Source: Alistipes putredinis DSM 17216
GTDB lineage: Bacteria > Bacteroidota > Bacteroidia > Bacteroidales > Rikenellaceae
Direction: 5' to 3'
DNA length: 64,000 nt
NCBI RefSeq assembly: GCF_000154465.1
Contig: NZ_DS499577.1
Coordinates: 184,013-248,012 of the forward strand
In this document: positions 60,541-64,000 of the stretch, in pieces
How positions within the stretch are numbered: the stretch's first letter is position 1
Layout: each line of letters opens with the position of its first letter
Program-made: the position numbers and the translations under genes
Notes under the pieces: model-generated
The model's database searches: none
Seen by the model: only the letters and a program-made list of their open reading frames with translations
Told to the model about the DNA's origin: nothing

Positions 60541-61554
60541 ATGAATTCATACGGAACAAAATTCAGACTCTCGATTTTCGGGGAGTCGCACGGTCCGCTG
60601 ATCGGCGTGGTGCTCGACGGCGTGCCTGCGGGCATGCCGCTTTCGCGCGAGGATTTCCTCGCGGATCTCGACCGTCGCCGCAGCGGTGCGAAGGGAAGCA
60701 CGCCCCGTAAGGAGAGCGATTTGCCGGAGATCGTAAGCGGCGTCTGCGACGGGCACACTACGGGTGCTCCGCTCACGATCGTATTTCGCAACAGCAATAC
60801 CCGTTCGGGCGACTATTCGGACTTTCGCGCGACGCCCCGTCCGGGCCATGCCGATTTCGTGGCGGAACGGAAATACCGTGCCTTCAACGATCTGCGGGGC
60901 GGCGGCCATTTTTCGGGGCGGCTGACGCTGACGCTGGTGGCGGCCGGAGTCGTGGCCAAGAAGATGATCGGCCCGATCGAAATCCGGGCCCGGATCACCG
61001 AGCTGGGCGGTATTCCCCGCGAGCGGCTGAATTGCGAGCCGGGGAAGGAATTGGGCGCCGAGGGTGCCCCGACGCTCTGGGACGAGCTGATTGACCGCAC
61101 GCTCCGGGAGTTGGATTCCGTAGGCGGGGTCATTGAGTGTACCTGCGACAAGGTGCCCGTCGGATTGGGCGAGCCGTTCTTCGATTCGCTCGAATCGCAA
61201 TTGGCTCACCTGGCATTTTCGATTCCGGCGGTGCGGGGCATCGAGTTCGGCGACGGATTCGCCGCAGCCCGTATGAAAGGTTCGGAGCATAACGACTGTT
61301 TTGTGAACGGAGAGGGAAAAACCGCTACCAACGGAGCGGGCGGCATCAACGGCGGTATCTCGAACGGCAATCCCGTGGTGTTCCGCATCGCTGTCAAACC
61401 TACTTCCAGCATCGCGAAGAAACAATATACGTTCAATTTTGCGACGGGACGGATGGAAGAGTTCGTCGTCAAAGGGCGGCACGACGCCTGCATCGCCCTG
61501 CGCTGTCCGGTCGTGGTGGAGGCGATCGCTGCGATCGCGCTGGCTAACAACTGA
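60541..61554 (+). CDS. aroC: Chorismate synthase
   Basis: Final common step, EPSP to chorismate, with reduced FMN. The 337 residues start with MNSYGTKFRLSIFGESHGPLIGVVLDGVPAG (ATG 60541; the TTG two codons upstream is less likely). Also RPGHADFVAERKY with the HAD, RGGGHFSGRLTLTLVAAG, and GINGGISNGNPVVFRIAVKPTSSI. Length is close to the family minimum. 113 bases separate it from the fusion gene. Confidence 0.97.
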   Translation: MNSYGTKFRLSIFGESHGPLIGVVLDGVPAGMPLSREDFLADLDRRRSGAKGSTPRKESDLPEIVSGVCDGHTTGAPLTIVFRNSNTRSGDYSDFRATPRPGHADFVAERKYRAFNDLRGGGHFSGRLTLTLVAAGVVAKKMIGPIEIRARITELGGIPRERLNCEPGKELGAEGAPTLWDELIDRTLRELDSVGGVIECTCDKVPVGLGEPFFDSLESQLAHLAFSIPAVRGIEFGDGFAAARMKGSEHNDCFVNGEGKTATNGAGGINGGISNGNPVVFRIAVKPTSSIAKKQYTFNFATGRMEEFVVKGRHDACIALRCPVVVEAIAAIALANN

Positions 61555-61683
61555 TCGTTTTTTGCCGAAAATCAATTGATTTTTAGTAAGTCGGATATTT
61601 GCAGCGCTGAATATTATTCGTATTATAATATTTGTCCCGCAGAGGTTTCGTTGCTCGATTCGATGCTGAAACGAAAGGAATAC

Positions 61684-61719
61684 AGCAATACCGGGAAATA
61701 TGTATTTCCCGGTATTGCT
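61684..61719. terminator. Palindrome after aroC
   Basis: A 17-bp perfect stem (AGCAATACCGGGAAATA, 61684-61700, with 61703-61719) and a 2-base centre. It may end the aroC transcript and, from the other side, the SRP RNA transcript; the T content is moderate. Confidence 0.65.
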
Positions 61720-61782
61720 TATGATTGTTCCCTGAATTGGTATCGACGGTTTTTGAAGTCGGCCGGAAATGGGCGGGTACAC

Positions 61783-61886
61783 AAAAAAAGGGTAAGCTAC
61801 TTATATCGCACCGCTACGACCACATACCCTTGCTTGATTCCTCACCTGGGGGAGTCTGTGGGAGCTGGTCGTATAAGACTTACCCC
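61783..61886 (-). ncRNA. ffs: Signal recognition particle 4.5S RNA (small SRP RNA)
   Basis: A hairpin RNA of about 97 bases plus a U tail. From the 5' end GGGGTAAGTCTTATACGACCA pairs with TGGTCGTA...TATAAGTAGCTTACCC. The apical part is the SRP domain IV signature: CAGG-TGA-GGAA-TCA-AGCA, that is a GGAA tetraloop with the symmetric CAGG/AGCA internal loop that binds Ffh. TTTTTTT follows. Its promoter is at 61891-61921. It guides ribosomes making membrane proteins to the membrane. I identify it from the domain IV motif and overall fold. Confidence 0.9.
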
Positions 61887-61890
61887 AGCA

Positions 61891-61921
61891 CAAAAATACG
61901 AATTTTTTGTATCTTTGCAAA
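61891..61921 (-). promoter_or_regulatory. Promoter of the SRP RNA
   Basis: On the minus strand TTTG (61921-61918), 19-base spacer, TATTTTTG (61898-61891), placing the start at the GGGG near 61886. It overlaps the -7 box of mltG on the other strand. Confidence 0.8.
61910..61917 (+). promoter_or_regulatory. -7 box of mltG
   Basis: TATCTTTG on the plus strand inside CTTTGCAAAG, the same bases that hold the -33 box of the divergent SRP RNA promoter. About 108 bases before the mltG ATG. Confidence 0.55.
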
Positions 61922-62024
61922 GAAAAAAGGAACTATCTGCGATTTTGTCGCTGTTTTTCGAGAGCCGGATGCCGAAAAGGCTGCCTGGATGTGTCTCGGA
62001 GGGCGGTGCGGGGAGAGTTAATGA

Positions 62025-63050
62025 ATGAAGAGAATGACGGCGAAAAAAAGATTGCTTGTCGTGTTTATTGCTGCGGTTGCAGTCGGGGCAACGGTGGCTT
62101 TGGTTTTCATCTTTCAGTTTTTCGGAGATGCCGTCCGGGAGCGGAGCGACCTTTATATAAGCGCCCGCACGGACTACCCGGGGCTGCTCGACTCTCTGCG
62201 TCCCCGTACGGACCATCACTGGGCTTTTGACCGGTATGCCGGCCGTCTGGAGCTGGAGCGCTCCTTCAAACCGGGGCACTACGTACTGGAACCGGGAATG
62301 AACGTCGTCGAAATCGCCCGGATGCTCAAACTGGGGATGCAGACGCCCGTGCGCGTTACGCTCAACTATGCCCGTACCCGCGCTTTTCTCGCTTCGCGGC
62401 TGGCCCGCCAGCTCGATGCCGATTCTGCGGAGCTGATGCGGGCGCTGACCGACCCGCAGCTCGCCCGGGAGGTCGGGACCGACAGCCTGCAGCTCTTTTC
62501 GATCTTTATCCCCAATACTTATGAATTTTATTGGACGGTTTCGCCCGAGGATTTCGTGCGCCGCATGCGCAAGGAGTACGACCGTTTCTGGACTCCGGAG
62601 CGGGATGCCGCCCGCCGACGCAGCGGTTTGAGCCGGGACGAGGTGATGACGCTGGCTTCGATCGTCACCGAAGAGACCAACAAGGCCGACGAAATGCCCC
62701 GTGTGGCGGGAGTCTATATCAACCGCCTGCGGAAAGGGATGCCCCTGCAGGCAGATCCGACGGTCAAATATGCGCTGCAGGATTTTTCGCTTCGCCGGAT
62801 TCTGCACAAGCACTTGAGAACCCCTTCGCCGTATAACACCTACCTGAACAAGGGGCTGCCGCCGTCGTCGATCGCGATGCCTTCGGTCGCTGCGATCGAT
62901 GGGGTGCTGAACTTCGAGAACCACGACTATCTCTTCTTCTGTGCCCGCCCGACTTTCGACGGTTATCACAGTTTCGCCCGCACGTACGGCGAACATCTGG
63001 CTAATGCCCGGGCTTATAGTGCGGAGTTGAATCGTCGGAATATTAAATAA
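62025..63050 (+). CDS. mltG: Endolytic murein transglycosylase
   Basis: Cuts nascent peptidoglycan glycan strands at the inner membrane. The 341 residues have a basic start and one membrane helix (LLVVFIAAVAVGATVALVFIF, 10-30), a LysM-like part (SFKPGHYVLEPGMNVVEIARMLKLG), and the YceG catalytic domain with catalytic Glu at about 216 in ASIVTEETNKADEMPRVAGVYINRLRKGMPLQADPTVKYAL and NTYLNKGLPPSSIAMPS. The start may be ATG 62025 or 62034. Confidence 0.95.
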   Translation: MKRMTAKKRLLVVFIAAVAVGATVALVFIFQFFGDAVRERSDLYISARTDYPGLLDSLRPRTDHHWAFDRYAGRLELERSFKPGHYVLEPGMNVVEIARMLKLGMQTPVRVTLNYARTRAFLASRLARQLDADSAELMRALTDPQLAREVGTDSLQLFSIFIPNTYEFYWTVSPEDFVRRMRKEYDRFWTPERDAARRRSGLSRDEVMTLASIVTEETNKADEMPRVAGVYINRLRKGMPLQADPTVKYALQDFSLRRILHKHLRTPSPYNTYLNKGLPPSSIAMPSVAAIDGVLNFENHDYLFFCARPTFDGYHSFARTYGEHLANARAYSAELNRRNIK

Positions 63051-63056
63051 TTTGTC

Positions 63057-63064
63057 TATATTTG
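63057..63064 (+). promoter_or_regulatory. -7 box of the Sua5/YciO gene
   Basis: TATATTTG only 8 bases before the ATG at 63073, so the transcript would be nearly leaderless. Confidence 0.5.
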
Positions 63065-63072
63065 CCCTCCCT

Positions 63073-63675
63073 ATGTTGGTTAAAATCTATACCGAGAATC
63101 CTTCCGAGAAGGAGATCGACCGGGTGGTGAACCTGCTCGAAAGGGACGGCGTGGTGATCTATCCGACCGACAGCGTCTATGCCTTCGGCTGCTCGATCCG
63201 TTCGGCGAAGGCCGTCGAGCGGCTGCGCCGGATCAAGGGGAAGGATCTCACGACGTTTTCCGTCGTGTTCGATTCGCTCGGGCAGATTGCCGATTATTGC
63301 CGGGTGGATAACGCTCAGTTCCGGTTGCTGAAACAAAATCTGCCGGGGCCCTTCACCTTCCTGCTGGATGCATCGTCGCGTATGCCGCACAAGGCGCTCG
63401 AACGGCGTCGCACCATCGGGATCCGCATTCCGGACAATTCGATTCCTCGGGCCATCGTCGAGCGGTTGGGAGCTCCGCTGCTGACCTCTTCCGTGCTGGA
63501 TGACGAGGAAACCGAATATATGACCGATCCGGAGTTGATCCACGAGCGGTACGGCCGGGACGTAGAACTGGTGATCGACGGAGGTGTCGGCGATGCGGTG
63601 CCGACGACCGTCGTAGATCTGACGGGCGGCGAGCCGGAGATTTTGCGGGAAGGCAAAGGCGTGTTGCGGGAATAA
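63073..63675 (+). CDS. Sua5/YciO-type L-threonylcarbamoyladenylate synthase
   Basis: A 200-residue protein of the YrdC/Sua5/YciO fold, which makes threonylcarbamoyl-AMP for t6A in tRNA. I take ATG 63073 (MLVKIYTENPSEKEID), because the frame's earlier TTG overlaps the promoter. Visible are GVVIYPTDSVYAFGC, RIKGKDLTTFSVVF, LPGPFTFLLDAS, RRRTIGIRIPDNS and PLLTSSVL. The short-form length fits YrdC/YciO. Confidence 0.9.
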   Translation: MLVKIYTENPSEKEIDRVVNLLERDGVVIYPTDSVYAFGCSIRSAKAVERLRRIKGKDLTTFSVVFDSLGQIADYCRVDNAQFRLLKQNLPGPFTFLLDASSRMPHKALERRRTIGIRIPDNSIPRAIVERLGAPLLTSSVLDDEETEYMTDPELIHERYGRDVELVIDGGVGDAVPTTVVDLTGGEPEILREGKGVLRE

Positions 63676-63699
63676 ACGTATGCTAAAAATAGAAGAAGA

Positions 63700-64000
63700 A
63701 TGACAAAGTTCAAATTCTGGAACGAGGTCTGCAAGTACGGAGCGATCATCGGACTGGTCATGTCCGTAGCTTTCGTTATCGAGCAGTCCCTGATGTTGTC
63801 GGGGTGGTTTTCAACGATGGGGCTGGTATGGGTCTTGGCCGCAGTCGTATATATCGTGTTGCTTTATCGTTTCGCCAAGCGTCGCCGCGAGCAGTACGGT
63901 CAGGAGCAGGGATTTCCTTTCGGCCACGGCTTGGGTTTTATTCTGGCTCTGATCCTGGCGTCGGCCATGATCAAGGGGGTGGTAGAATACCTTTACCGCA
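63700..64000 (+). CDS. DUF4199-like membrane protein (5' part)
   Basis: The frame from ATG 63700 is open to the window edge (100 codons). It starts MTKFKFWNEVCKYGAIIGLVMS with hydrophobic segments at about 12-30, 36-55 and 78-92. The arrangement (F-W-x-x-x-x-K-Y-G-x-I-I-G) resembles DUF4199 proteins of Bacteroidetes, of unknown function. An alternative ATG at 63680 gives only seven codons. Confidence 0.7.
   Translation, partial: MTKFKFWNEVCKYGAIIGLVMSVAFVIEQSLMLSGWFSTMGLVWVLAAVVYIVLLYRFAKRRREQYGQEQGFPFGHGLGFILALILASAMIKGVVEYLYR

Noticed and set aside
1..64000. CRISPR arrays or cas genes
   Set aside because: No regularly spaced identical repeats and no Cas-like proteins were seen. The only periodic array (48463-48859) has degenerate units with promoter boxes.

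Overview
The window comes from a Bacteroidetes chromosome, most likely the Alistipes/Rikenellaceae lineage. Support: promoters of the TTTG-N19/20-TAnnTTTG type, UpxY-type capsule antitermination, a BT_3928-type membrane protein, TPR/TonB-barrel envelope genes, moderately high GC core genes and an SRP RNA of the short bacterial type. The genus is an inference.

Layout. 1-388 is the 3' end of panB. 848-4725 is a small accessory island: an isolated phage-tail-like gene and a lipoprotein gene converge, with a complete IS3-family element between them. 5113-8378 is guaB, a small membrane protein, and guaA. A GH13 alpha-glucosidase follows on the minus strand. 10521-37401 is one minus-strand polysaccharide operon of 26 genes. 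It starts with a UpxY antiterminator and runs through a WbpM/PglF-type dehydratase, dTDP-rhamnose genes, ugd, a uronate epimerase, a flippase, an EpsG-type polymerase, acyltransferases, ATP-grasp ligases and glycosyltransferases to a PglC-type initiating transferase and a DegT aminotransferase. It ends in a strong terminator at 10305-10339. tRNA-Ser and an LTA-synthase-like sulfatase lie upstream. 40993-46013 is sufBCDS-tmk. 46433-53628 holds a BT_3928-type protein, an OsmC protein and a TPR protein/outer-membrane barrel pair. 53692-61554 is an aromatic amino acid region: a minus-strand aminotransferase, DAHP synthase-chorismate mutase and prephenate dehydrogenase operon behind a leader-peptide attenuator, divergent from aroB, an aroD-aroA fusion and aroC. 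The window ends with the SRP RNA gene, mltG, a Sua5/YciO gene and a partial DUF4199-like gene.

Main discoveries. (1) The AT-rich core of the polysaccharide operon carries six intragenic mononucleotide G/C tracts of 9-10, and a seventh lies just upstream of the operon promoter. The intragenic tracts are only in apparent decoration enzymes (three AT3 acyltransferases, a serine-acetyltransferase-like enzyme and two ATP-grasp ligases), never in glycosyltransferases, flippase or polymerase. Two of the six genes are out of frame in this sequence and would be restored by a one-base change. This looks like a slipped-strand phase-variation system acting on polysaccharide decoration and on operon transcription, unlike the invertible promoters known from Bacteroides. 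(2) A 25-codon Tyr-rich leader peptide with mutually exclusive hairpins and an intrinsic terminator precedes the tyrosine-branch operon. (3) Tandem units of about 73-85 bp, each ending in a promoter -7 box and several with compensatory-changed hairpins, precede the TPR gene. (4) Palindromic REP-like repeats occur in pairs at two loci, and one supplies the stop codon of tmk.
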